A stretch of 64,000 bases of DNA from Fodinibius sp964490705 (lineage in GTDB: Bacteria > Bacteroidota > Rhodothermia > Balneolales > Balneolaceae): positions 14,104 through 78,103 of the forward strand of contig CAZBCG010000013.1 of assembly GCA_964490705.1 (NCBI GenBank), written 5' to 3'. Positions within the stretch are counted from its first letter, which is position 1; the number at the start of each line of letters is the position of its first letter. A program made the translations under genes and the position numbers. Shown piece by piece: positions 17,426 through 24,125 of this stretch. The notes below the pieces were generated by a model. That model made no database searches, was not told the DNA's origin, and saw nothing but the letters and a program-made list of their open reading frames with translations.

Positions 17426-17464
17426 CACAGATAGAACCTGTTGTAATCTGTGAAGATCAGTGGC
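17414..17464. repeat. Family B repeat overlapping the hemF stop codon
   Basis: GCCACAGATTAGCACAGAT at the left and ATCTGTGAAGATCAGTGGC at the right form an imperfect palindrome. The first 12 bases encode Ala-Thr-Asp-stop of hemF. Confidence 0.85.
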
Positions 17465-17485
17465 GAAAAGGAAAATATAAACCTC

Positions 17486-17574
17486 ATGTCATGCTGAATT
17501 TATTTCAGCATCTAAAAGTATAGATTCCGAAAGAAATACTGAGCCAAGTTCAGCACAGTGGTTTAGGATGACAT
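17486..17574. repeat. Family A palindromic repeat, copy 4
   Basis: ATGTCATGCTGAATTTA/TTTCAGCATCT opens it and TTTAGGATGACAT closes it. The second half is degenerate, with TTCAGCACAG inserted before the end. Confidence 0.8.
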
Positions 17575-17597
17575 AAGATGTTGAACAATACAAAATA

Positions 17598-17678
17598 GTC
17601 ATCTCGACCGTCAGGGAGAGATCTTTTGTTTCTTGTAATAAGTGAACAAAGATTTCTCGCTCTGCTCGAAATGACAGA
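17598..17678. repeat. Family D repeat (TCATCTCGACC type)
   Basis: GTCATCTCGACCGTCAGGG and GCTCGAAATGACAG at the ends, with GAGAGATCTTT and AAAGATTTCTC inside, form an imperfect palindrome of about 80 bases. Only one copy is in the window. Confidence 0.78.
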
Positions 17679-17705
17679 GTAAAATAATTATATATAAAAA
17701 GCTCG

Positions 17706-17768
17706 TGTCATGCTGAATTTATTTCAGCATCTACTGTGATAGATCCTGAAACGAGTTCAGGATGACAT
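17706..17768. repeat. Family A palindromic repeat, copy 5 (compact)
   Basis: The shortest full copy. TGTCATGCTGAATTTATTTC then AGCATCT, followed by AGATCCTGAAACGAG and TTCAGGATGACAT. Confidence 0.88.
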
Positions 17769-17788
17769 ATAATTTAATTTTTTAGGAC

Positions 17789-18778
17789 ATGACACACGGA
17801 CAATTCCCATATATTCGCGGGCGGCGCCTCCGGGCTAGCGGAGCTATCCGAGATATGGTGGCAGAACACAATCTTACACCAGTCGACTTTATCGCTCCCG
17901 TTTTTGTGATGGAAGGGGAAAGCGAGAAAGTCGAAATTCCATCCATGCCGGACTATTATCGCTATACATTGGATCTGCTGATGGATGAAATCCAAGAGTT
18001 AAAAGACGTAGGCATTCGGTCGGTACTGGTTTTTGCTAAAGTGCCCGATGAGTTAAAAGATAATAAGGGAACTGAGGCATTGAATCCCGATGGATTGATG
18101 CAGCGAGCAGTCCGTGCGATTAAAGAGGAGTTTCCCGAGATGCTGGTGATGACCGATATTGCAATGGATCCCTATTCGAGTTATGGTCATGATGGCATTG
18201 TTGAGGATGGCGAAATCCTGAATGATGAATCCGTAGAAGTACTTTCCCAGATGGCTGTAAGTCATGCCGAGGCGGATGCCGATATGGTCGCACCCTCAGA
18301 TATGATGGACGGTCGCATCGGAGCCATGCGCGAAGCACTCGACGAGGCCAATTTTAAACACACGGGCATTATGGCGTACAGCGCAAAATATGCCTCCAGT
18401 TACTACGGACCGTTTCGGGATGCCCTGGACTCCGCCCCCGGCTTTGGAGATAAGAAAACGTATCAGATGGATCCCGCCAATGTGCAGGAGGCCATCAAAG
18501 AGGCCAGGCTGGATGAGCAGGAAGGCGCCGACATCGTGATGGTGAAACCCGGACTGCCGTACATGGATGTGATTCGAGCGGTAAAAGAAAATGTAAGCGT
18601 GCCCGTTTCAGTGTATAATGTATCGGGTGAGTATGCGATGTTGAAGGCAGCGGCTCAGAAAGGTTGGCTGAATGAAGAAAAGGCGATGATGGAGATGCTG
18701 GTTGGATTTAAGCGAGCCGGTGCCGACTTGATTGCTACCTATTTTGCCAAGACAGCATCAAAAATATTGAATAAATAA
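17789..18778 (+). CDS. hemB: Delta-aminolevulinic acid dehydratase (porphobilinogen synthase)
   Basis: Condenses two 5-aminolevulinates to porphobilinogen. The 329 residues include Schiff-base lysines at 200 (YSAKYASSYYGPFRDA) and 253 (MVKPGLPYMD). The metal-site loop reads TDIAMDPYSSYGHDG (122-136), with aspartate and alanine where zinc enzymes have cysteines, so this is a magnesium-type rather than zinc-type enzyme. The gene restarts after the large repeat-filled gap behind hemF and may have its own promoter there. hemL follows after 70 bases. Confidence 0.97.
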   Translation: MTHGQFPYIRGRRLRASGAIRDMVAEHNLTPVDFIAPVFVMEGESEKVEIPSMPDYYRYTLDLLMDEIQELKDVGIRSVLVFAKVPDELKDNKGTEALNPDGLMQRAVRAIKEEFPEMLVMTDIAMDPYSSYGHDGIVEDGEILNDESVEVLSQMAVSHAEADADMVAPSDMMDGRIGAMREALDEANFKHTGIMAYSAKYASSYYGPFRDALDSAPGFGDKKTYQMDPANVQEAIKEARLDEQEGADIVMVKPGLPYMDVIRAVKENVSVPVSVYNVSGEYAMLKAAAQKGWLNEEKAMMEMLVGFKRAGADLIATYFAKTASKILNK

Positions 18779-18796
18779 ATTTGAAAATAGTAAGAT

Positions 18797-18824
18797 GTAA
18801 GGAGACGGCGCGCCGTGTCCTTAC
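18797..18824. repeat. 28-bp near-perfect palindrome between hemB and hemL
   Basis: GTAAGGAGACGGCG is followed by CGCCGTGTCCTTAC. The two 14-base arms differ from perfect complementarity at only one position each side. The GGCGCGCC centre contrasts with the AT-rich surroundings. There is no T run, so it is not a canonical terminator. Confidence 0.85.
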
Positions 18825-18848
18825 GACAAGATTGGTAAAGAATTAGTT

Positions 18849-20147
18849 ATGCTAGAAAAGAGTAAAAAATTATTTGATCGAGCACAGAAATTTATCCCCG
18901 GCGGCGTAAATTCTCCCGCCCGAGCGTTCAAATCGGTAGGGGGATCGCCCGTCTTTTTTGAACATGCCGACGGATCCATTCTTACCGATGTCGATGGAAA
19001 GCAGTATATCGACTATGTAGGGTCTTGGGGACCAATGATTTTAGGTCATGCCTATGAGCCGGTGATTAAAGCAGTGCAGGAGACAGCTGCAAAATCGACA
19101 TCCTTTGGTACACCTACCGAAATTGAAGTGGAAATGGCCGAGCTGGTCAAACATATGGTGCCGGGCGTGGATAAAATCCGCATGGTAAATTCCGGGACCG
19201 AGGCCTGCATGAGTGCTATTCGCGTGGCGCGGGGGTATACTGGTCGTGATAAGGTGATCAAGTTCGAAGGCAATTATCACGGGCACGGAGATTCATTTTT
19301 GATTAATGCCGGCAGCGGGGCATTGACTCTGGGCACGCCTAGCAGTCCGGGGGTCACCGAGGGGACAGCCAAAGATACACTTACGGCCAAGTTTAACGAT
19401 TTAAATTCGGTGAAAAAGCTGCTCAATGAATATGAAGGAGAAGTAGCAGCTATCATCGTAGAGCCGGTGGCCGGGAATATGGGATGTATTCCCCCGCAAG
19501 AAGGATTTTTAGGCGGACTCCGAGCACTCTGTGATGCCCACGACACAGTGCTCATTTTTGATGAAGTGATGACTGGATTCCGCGTAGCACAGGGCGGTGC
19601 GCAGCAGCGATATGGCGTCACCGCTGATCTGGTAACCTATGGCAAAATTATAGGTGCAGGACTTCCGGTAGGAGCTTTCGGTGGCAAGCAAGAAATCATG
19701 GACGTTGTTTCTCCGGTTGGTGATGTGTATCAGGCGGGCACGCTGTCGGGGAATCCGCTGGCGATGGCTGCCGGCTATGCCCTGCTTTCGGAACTGAATA
19801 AGAATCCGCGTCACTACGATGAGCTGGAAGAGAAAACAACGTATCTGTTTACCGGATTAAAAGAAGTATTTGCGGAGCATGATGTTCCGGTGACGATCAA
19901 TCGGGTGGGATCGATGATCAGCGTATTTTTTACCGAGCAAGAAGAAGTTACGGATTTTGAAACAGCAAACAGTACCGATCAGGAGTTATTTAAGGCGTAC
20001 TTTCACGCGATGCTGAAAAATGGCATCTACTTGCCACCGTCTCCATTTGAGTCATTGTTTTTGGCAAATTCGCTGACCCAAGACCTGTTGGATAAAACGA
20101 TTGAAGCTGCGGATAAATCTATTGCAAAAGCATTACAGCAAGTTTAG
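18849..20147 (+). CDS. hemL: Glutamate-1-semialdehyde 2,1-aminomutase
   Basis: Converts glutamate-1-semialdehyde to 5-aminolevulinate with PLP. The 432 residues are class III aminotransferase: IPGGVNSPARAFKSVGG at the N-terminus, NSGTEACMSAIRVARGYTGR (114-133), HGHGDS (144-149), IFDEVMTGFRVA (237-248) and the PLP lysine 266 in TYGKIIGAGLPVGAFGG. With hemA it completes the C5 route. It is the last heme enzyme of the operon; a DUF6787 gene follows within 15 bases. Confidence 0.97.
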   Translation: MLEKSKKLFDRAQKFIPGGVNSPARAFKSVGGSPVFFEHADGSILTDVDGKQYIDYVGSWGPMILGHAYEPVIKAVQETAAKSTSFGTPTEIEVEMAELVKHMVPGVDKIRMVNSGTEACMSAIRVARGYTGRDKVIKFEGNYHGHGDSFLINAGSGALTLGTPSSPGVTEGTAKDTLTAKFNDLNSVKKLLNEYEGEVAAIIVEPVAGNMGCIPPQEGFLGGLRALCDAHDTVLIFDEVMTGFRVAQGGAQQRYGVTADLVTYGKIIGAGLPVGAFGGKQEIMDVVSPVGDVYQAGTLSGNPLAMAAGYALLSELNKNPRHYDELEEKTTYLFTGLKEVFAEHDVPVTINRVGSMISVFFTEQEEVTDFETANSTDQELFKAYFHAMLKNGIYLPPSPFESLFLANSLTQDLLDKTIEAADKSIAKALQQV

Positions 20148-20162
20148 TTGATGAGGATACGA

Positions 20163-20480
20163 ATGGACGAGATGGTCGAAAAATTGATGGACCGATGGGG
20201 GGTTAAAACCATTGGCGGATTGTTCCTCATCTTGTTCATTTTTGCGATTACAGGACTGACAACGCTGTATGTTCGCAAGTTTGTTTTCGGCTGGCTGGGG
20301 CTTACCGCCGAAACTCCATTATGGCTTGAGCTACTGGCCTGGGTGCTGGTGGTATTTCCATCCTATCAGGTTCTTTTTCTCCTATTTGGATTTATCCTCG
20401 GTCAGTTCGAGTTTGTGTGGAATTTTGAAAAGAAAAGTTTACATCGTCTCAAGAGTATCTTCGTACGCAAAAAACACTAA
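20163..20480 (+). CDS. DUF6787-family small membrane protein
   Basis: About 105 residues: an amphipathic MDEMVEKLMDRWGVK start, three hydrophobic segments (about 16-36, 50-68, 70-92) and a basic tail SLHRLKSIFVRKKH. The pattern matches the DUF6787 family of Bacteroidota, function unknown. Open frame extends to TTG 20148 and ATG 20151, but ATG 20163 has a GAGGA about six bases ahead and gives the family-like amino end. It is almost certainly co-transcribed with hemL. Its 3' end overlaps the convergent MmcQ/YjbR gene by 4 bases. Confidence 0.85.
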   Translation: MDEMVEKLMDRWGVKTIGGLFLILFIFAITGLTTLYVRKFVFGWLGLTAETPLWLELLAWVLVVFPSYQVLFLLFGFILGQFEFVWNFEKKSLHRLKSIFVRKKH

Positions 20481-20839
20481 TCTTCCATCTTTTCCAGTTT
20501 TTTCTGTTTCTTACGCGGAAGTCCCTCGACAACTAAATTATATGAGTCCTTGATCCATTCTTTGATTAACTCATCGTCCAGCTCTCCTTCAGGTTTTATT
20601 GTATTCCAGTGTCGTTTATCCATATGGCGACCGGGTTGCACCTCATTGTAAAGGTCGCGCAGCATGGCGGCTTTTACTGGATCGCATTTGAGATCGATGG
20701 CGTCATATTCATCGACATCAGTGAGTGCAAAAATCTTGTCCATGACTTTAAATGCCAAGGTCGTTTCATCATCAAAAGGAAAATCTTCTGACACGCCGTT
20801 AAACGACAGACAGAATTCTCTGAGGTCTTCTATGTTCAT
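20477..20839 (-). CDS. MmcQ/YjbR-family DNA-binding-like protein
   Basis: About 120 residues of the MmcQ/YjbR fold. It has MNIEDLREFCLSFNGVSEDF at the start, FPFDDETTLAFKVMDKIFAL, LKCDPVKAAMLRD, the PGRHMDKRHWNTI signature, and a Lys-rich C-terminus. The frame is open up to 20872, but the ATG at 20839 matches where family members begin. These small cytoplasmic proteins resemble a CyaY-like double-wing DNA-binding fold; the function is unproven. The gene is convergent with the DUF6787 gene and overlaps it by 4 bases. Confidence 0.9.
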   Translation of the reverse strand: MNIEDLREFCLSFNGVSEDFPFDDETTLAFKVMDKIFALTDVDEYDAIDLKCDPVKAAMLRDLYNEVQPGRHMDKRHWNTIKPEGELDDELIKEWIKDSYNLVVEGLPRKKQKKLEKMED

Positions 20840-21115
20840 GAAAAATATCTGTTTTGAAAAATTATTTGCCAATTATATAACGTAGCAGACGATTTAATAA
20901 TTTTGGGATGGATCAAGCCTGCCATGAATATTCATCCTCATGTTGAGGATATTCTTGAACAATTGCATGCAGGCCATCGTATTTTTGTGCTTTCTAACAG
21001 GGTAAAAGGTCGCCTCTAAGCAATTAAGGCTACGTTCAATAATTAGTGTTAATTTATAATAATGAATCGGAACTGCAAGTCTTATTTGGGATAATTTAGG
21101 GAAGATTCGTTATGA
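20840..21115. other. Gene-free spacer upstream of MmcQ gene
   Basis: Holds only a 32-codon frame on the plus strand (20924-21019), open further upstream, that resembles no family I can name. No repeat or terminator is seen here. Confidence 0.4.
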
Positions 21116-21490
21116 TCACATGCCCTCCCAGATGGCAAAAGCCAATAAAATCCAAGAGGCGATAAAGCAGAGGCCACCCATTGGGGTAATGGCTCCCAGC
21201 CAGCGGGTACCGGTTATTGCCAGCAGATATAGGCTACCTGAAAAGATTAGGATGCCGCCTATCATCAGCCAGCCCGACCATTGCAGCAGCGAGGAGTTGG
21301 GTAGTTGCTGGGCCAAAAACCCAATAAGCAATAAGCCGATGGCATGATAAAAGTGATAACGGACACCGGTTTCGAAGATGTCGAGTAGTTCATCCGTAAG
21401 CACCTTTTTGAGACCATGTGCGCCAAAAGCTCCTAACCCTACGGCCAGGGCCATAGCAATACTACCAATTGTAAGAAAGAGCTTGTGCAT
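21116..21490 (-). CDS. DUF423-family membrane protein
   Basis: 124 residues with four membrane segments and the family hallmark FGAHGLKKVL near residues 22-31, followed by TGVRYHFYHAIGLLLIGFL and a C-terminal TPMGGLCFIASWILLAFAIW. DUF423 (YgdD-like) proteins are small inner-membrane proteins of unknown function. The start lies 2 bases after the stop of the upstream 39-codon frame, suggesting coupling. Confidence 0.92.
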   Translation of the reverse strand: MHKLFLTIGSIAMALAVGLGAFGAHGLKKVLTDELLDIFETGVRYHFYHAIGLLLIGFLAQQLPNSSLLQWSGWLMIGGILIFSGSLYLLAITGTRWLGAITPMGGLCFIASWILLAFAIWEGM

Positions 21491-21492
21491 GA

Positions 21493-21612
21493 TTATACTT
21501 TTTTGAATCGGAATCCCGACAAGTTTTCGTTAATAGAGATCATGGACACAAAAAAGCCGACCCGCATGCCCGGCTTGATATACATTTTTTCGGCAACCGT
21601 CTTTTGGGACAT
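21493..21612 (-). pseudogene. 39-codon frame resembling the start of a DUF3052-like protein, probably a remnant
   Basis: Minus-strand ATG at 21612 gives MSQKTVAEKMYIKPGMRVGF and then FVSMISINE, ending ISINENLSGFRFKKV at 21493. The VAEKxxIKPGxRV pattern resembles the first 25 residues of DUF3052-type proteins, which are normally well over 100 residues, so this is probably a truncated copy. It sits between the CDGSH gene and DUF423, with its stop 2 bases before the DUF423 ATG. The hairpin-like AAGCCG/CGGCTT at 21550-21576 lies inside it. A true short peptide gene is the alternative. Confidence 0.35.
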
Positions 21613-21697
21613 ATCCTTTTCGCAGTTCGATCTCAAATTTTCGAACCTAATATACCGGGATGAAATGAAGCAGATGTGAAGGAAATGTTATCGCAAT

Positions 21698-22351
21698 TTA
21701 TCCTTCAAATCCCACCTCTTTATGGGTGCCGTCGCAAAATGGTTTGCTGCTCGATTGTCCACAGCGGCACATGGCTATTCCCTTGGAACTGGCAGCCGAC
21801 TGGTTGGCAATCGAGTGCACCTCATAAGTGCCCTCGAGCAGAATAGGCCCATTATCCATCAGCTTTAGGATGAGCTTTTTGCTGGATGGATCGCCGCTGT
21901 CGGTGGGATGAAGCTTTGATTCTTGAAACGAAGCGGGCGCTTCAAAATCGATTTCTTTATGGGAATTATCGCAAAGCGGTTTATTTTCGGATTCCCCGCA
22001 CCGGCACACGGCCACACGCGTATCTTCGAGCAACGTTTCTCCCTCGGCATTCTGGATCTCAATATCCCCGCGCAGATACAATGGGCCATCCGGCACAATG
22101 GTGATGGTATTTCTGCGGGATGGCTTTTCTTCCGAGTCGGTTTTTTTGTATTTGAGTGCTCCGGTGGGACAGTGATGCACTGCCTCCTTGATGTCATCAG
22201 CCGATGCTTCGTCTGGTTGTACCCACGGCTTCTTATCGGGATCAAAGACCGACCGCAGCCCTTTTACACATTCCCCGGAATGCAAACATCGTTTGCTGTC
22301 AAATTCTACTGTAATCTCATCAGATTCGTAAGTATGTATCTTCTGATCCAT
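21698..22351 (-). CDS. Iron-sulfur protein: Fer4_19 domain plus two CDGSH domains
   Basis: 217 residues, cytoplasmic. An N-terminal Fer4_19 divergent [4Fe-4S] domain (about 10-70) has CLHSGECVKG and CPTGALKY. A first CDGSH motif reads CRCGESENKPLCDNSH near 122, with Asn in place of the usual Gly of CDG(S/T)H. A second, CRCGQSSSKPFCDGTH near 200, is canonical. CDGSH motifs bind [2Fe-2S] through three Cys and one His; all ligands are kept in both. The frame opens with TTG at 22357; ATG 22351 (MDQKIHTYE) is the likely start. A role in electron transfer or redox sensing is inferred. Confidence 0.93.
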   Translation of the reverse strand: MDQKIHTYESDEITVEFDSKRCLHSGECVKGLRSVFDPDKKPWVQPDEASADDIKEAVHHCPTGALKYKKTDSEEKPSRRNTITIVPDGPLYLRGDIEIQNAEGETLLEDTRVAVCRCGESENKPLCDNSHKEIDFEAPASFQESKLHPTDSGDPSSKKLILKLMDNGPILLEGTYEVHSIANQSAASSKGIAMCRCGQSSSKPFCDGTHKEVGFEG

Positions 22352-22428
22352 AGGCAACGTTTTTTTGTGTTCTTTTCTTCATAAAATAGATGAATTATGC
22401 TGATCATCAAGCAACAGGTTATTTTGCT

Positions 22429-23244
22429 TTATAGATCCATGGGATTGGGATGCTTGAATTTATATCCCAGCATTTCTTTGACTTTTCGATTGGAAACCAC
22501 TTTGTAATTTTTGCTGTTGTCCTCTTCGAAGGTAGGCGGATCCAATCCCAATGATCGGGCGGCGACCGGGTAATACATATTTTTTGGGGGATGTCCGTCA
22601 GAGACACCATTGAATATTTCTCCCCACATATCTTTGGTAATAACTTTGTCGATAATACCGATACAGTCGTCGCGATGAATCAGGTTTACCGGGGCATTCC
22701 CTTTTGAAATGTTTTCTCGGCCGGCCAGATATTTGGCGGGATGACGATCATAGCCGTAGAGTCCGCCGAAACGAATGATTGTCGTATCAAAATTATCCTC
22801 CGACATCAGTTTCTTTTCAGCTTTGAGCAGAGCATTACCTGAAGCCCGTGCTGCGTTATTAGATTCGGTATCAACCTCATCCACGATACCCGATTTTTCG
22901 GGATATACGGAGGTCGAGCTGACAAAAATAAGCCGGTTGACCGTAGAGTTTTTCAACTGTTCGATAACCGTATTGATCTGCTGCAGGTGATATTCTTCGA
23001 TATTGTCTCGTCCGCGCCCCGGTGGAATGTTGAGCACCATCAGATCGGAATCCCAAAATGCATCACAATTCTTACAGTCGAGATCGGGATTCAATTCAAT
23101 TAGAAATGGAGTGATCTCCTTGCCTTTGAGCAGCTGGATTTTATTATTAGAAGTAGTAGAACCTTTTACGGAATATCCGGCATCGCGCAAATGTTCTGCC
23201 AAGGGCAGGCCCAGCCATCCACAGCCTAAAATGCTGATCATCAT
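22429..23244 (-). CDS. SDR-type NAD-dependent epimerase/dehydratase (YeeZ-like)
   Basis: 271 residues of an extended SDR. The N-terminal ISILGCGWLGLPLAEHL is a GxGxxG nucleotide site, IFVSSTSVYPEKSGIVDE is near 105, IIRFGGLYGYDRHP near 155, and VNLIHRDDCIGII near 183. The usual YxxxK catalytic pair is not obvious, as in other YeeZ-like members. Two ATGs stand in tandem at 23244 and 23241; either may be used. It is cytoplasmic and the substrate is unknown. The gene is divergent from the coiled-coil lipoprotein gene. Confidence 0.9.
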   Translation of the reverse strand: MMISILGCGWLGLPLAEHLRDAGYSVKGSTTSNNKIQLLKGKEITPFLIELNPDLDCKNCDAFWDSDLMVLNIPPGRGRDNIEEYHLQQINTVIEQLKNSTVNRLIFVSSTSVYPEKSGIVDEVDTESNNAARASGNALLKAEKKLMSEDNFDTTIIRFGGLYGYDRHPAKYLAGRENISKGNAPVNLIHRDDCIGIIDKVITKDMWGEIFNGVSDGHPPKNMYYPVAARSLGLDPPTFEEDNSKNYKVVSNRKVKEMLGYKFKHPNPMDL

Positions 23245-23393
23245 AATGAGTACATCGCTTAAATAAGTTGGTTAAATATCTAAAAAGTGAGGTTCAATGT
23301 CATCTGCCCGCCAAGGGAACAAAAATGGACTGGCTTGGTATTTATACTGCTAGCGGGAGGTACTTAACGAAAGTGAATAAAATCAAATTTATC

Positions 23394-23828
23394 ATGAAAC
23401 GCATAACATTATTTGTTTTTGTACTGTCATTGGTTTTTGCTCTGGCAGGATGTTCCGAGAAATCCAACGACAAGATGAATCAGACGAAAGAAGAAGCCCA
23501 AGAGACTATTGAGGCTGCTCAAAAAGAGCTGGAAGTGACAAAAAAAGAGTTCGTCAATAATGTGGAAGAGCAACTTGCTGATCTCGAAGCCGAGATGGAA
23601 AACCTGAAACAGAAGATTAATGAGGAGTCAGGTGAATCGAAGACCAAGCTGCAAAAGAAATTGGAAAATATGAAAGATACAAAGGCTAATCTCGAAAATG
23701 ATTTGGAAGAGCTGAAAGCACGCTCCAGTGAGAATTGGCAGGATCTTAAAGAAGGAATCGACGATCAGCTCGATAGCCTCAAGGATTCTTTTGACAGCTT
23801 GAAAGATAAGCTGGGAATTGACTCCTGA
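23394..23828 (+). CDS. Coiled-coil lipoprotein
   Basis: 144 residues starting MKRITLFVFVLSLVFALAGC, a lipoprotein signal with lipobox LAGC (Cys20). The rest is almost all charged helix: Glu/Lys/Gln-rich heptads from about 28 to 125, predicted to form a long coiled coil. The frame is open from 23268, but ATG 23394 is the one giving a proper signal peptide. No family is recognised; it is likely an envelope lipoprotein resembling Lpp-like or YtxH-like helical proteins. A strong terminator follows. Confidence 0.85.
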   Translation: MKRITLFVFVLSLVFALAGCSEKSNDKMNQTKEEAQETIEAAQKELEVTKKEFVNNVEEQLADLEAEMENLKQKINEESGESKTKLQKKLENMKDTKANLENDLEELKARSSENWQDLKEGIDDQLDSLKDSFDSLKDKLGIDS

Positions 23829-23853
23829 GAATATACTTTTAAGTATCCGTTAT

Positions 23854-23885
23854 TAAGGCCCGGTTGTACAATCGGGCCTTTTATA
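23854..23885 (+). terminator. Intrinsic terminator after the coiled-coil lipoprotein gene
   Basis: AAGGCCCG and CGGGCCTT pair around a GTTGTACAAT loop, followed by TTATATTT. Confidence 0.88.
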
Positions 23886-23997
23886 TTTGACCCTCTTTTG
23901 ATTTCTTCCTACGAGCAGGGAGAAAAACTCGTTGATTATGACTCAAAATATCTTTTCCTAATTTCAGGAAAGGAACAATGATGGAATAATAGCCAAC

Positions 23998-24028
23998 CAA
24001 AAAGGCTCCCGACTGAAGCCAGGAGCCC
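23998..24028 (-). terminator. Intrinsic terminator after pruA
   Basis: On the minus strand GGCTCC and GGAGCC pair and are followed by TTTTT. A second hairpin CATCGGGCGAC/GTCGCCCGATG at 24040-24068 lies between it and the pruA stop. Confidence 0.8.
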
Positions 24029-24125
24029 AAATAATTTCTCATCGGGCGACTGATTTTGTCGCCCGATGAATAAATAAGCTAATCTATTCGCCAGATCACA
24101 CATCCAGTGATCAGACGAGATTGTA

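Larger units (their letters stand above)
17426..17788. other. hemF-hemB spacer filled with four repeat elements
   Basis: A 363-base gap inside the heme operon. In order it holds the rest of a family B repeat, a family A copy, a family D element and another family A copy. Little non-repeat sequence remains, and no promoter is obvious. Confidence 0.75.

Noticed and set aside
20924..21019. 32-codon plus-strand frame (MNIHPHVEDILEQLHAG)
   Set aside because: It has an amphipathic look but no family match, no ribosome binding site and no neighbours pointing to it.
21550..21576. AAGCCG/CGGCTT hairpin with A/T flank, considered as a terminator after the CDGSH gene
   Set aside because: It lies inside the coding-like 39-codon frame and has a long loop and short stem.
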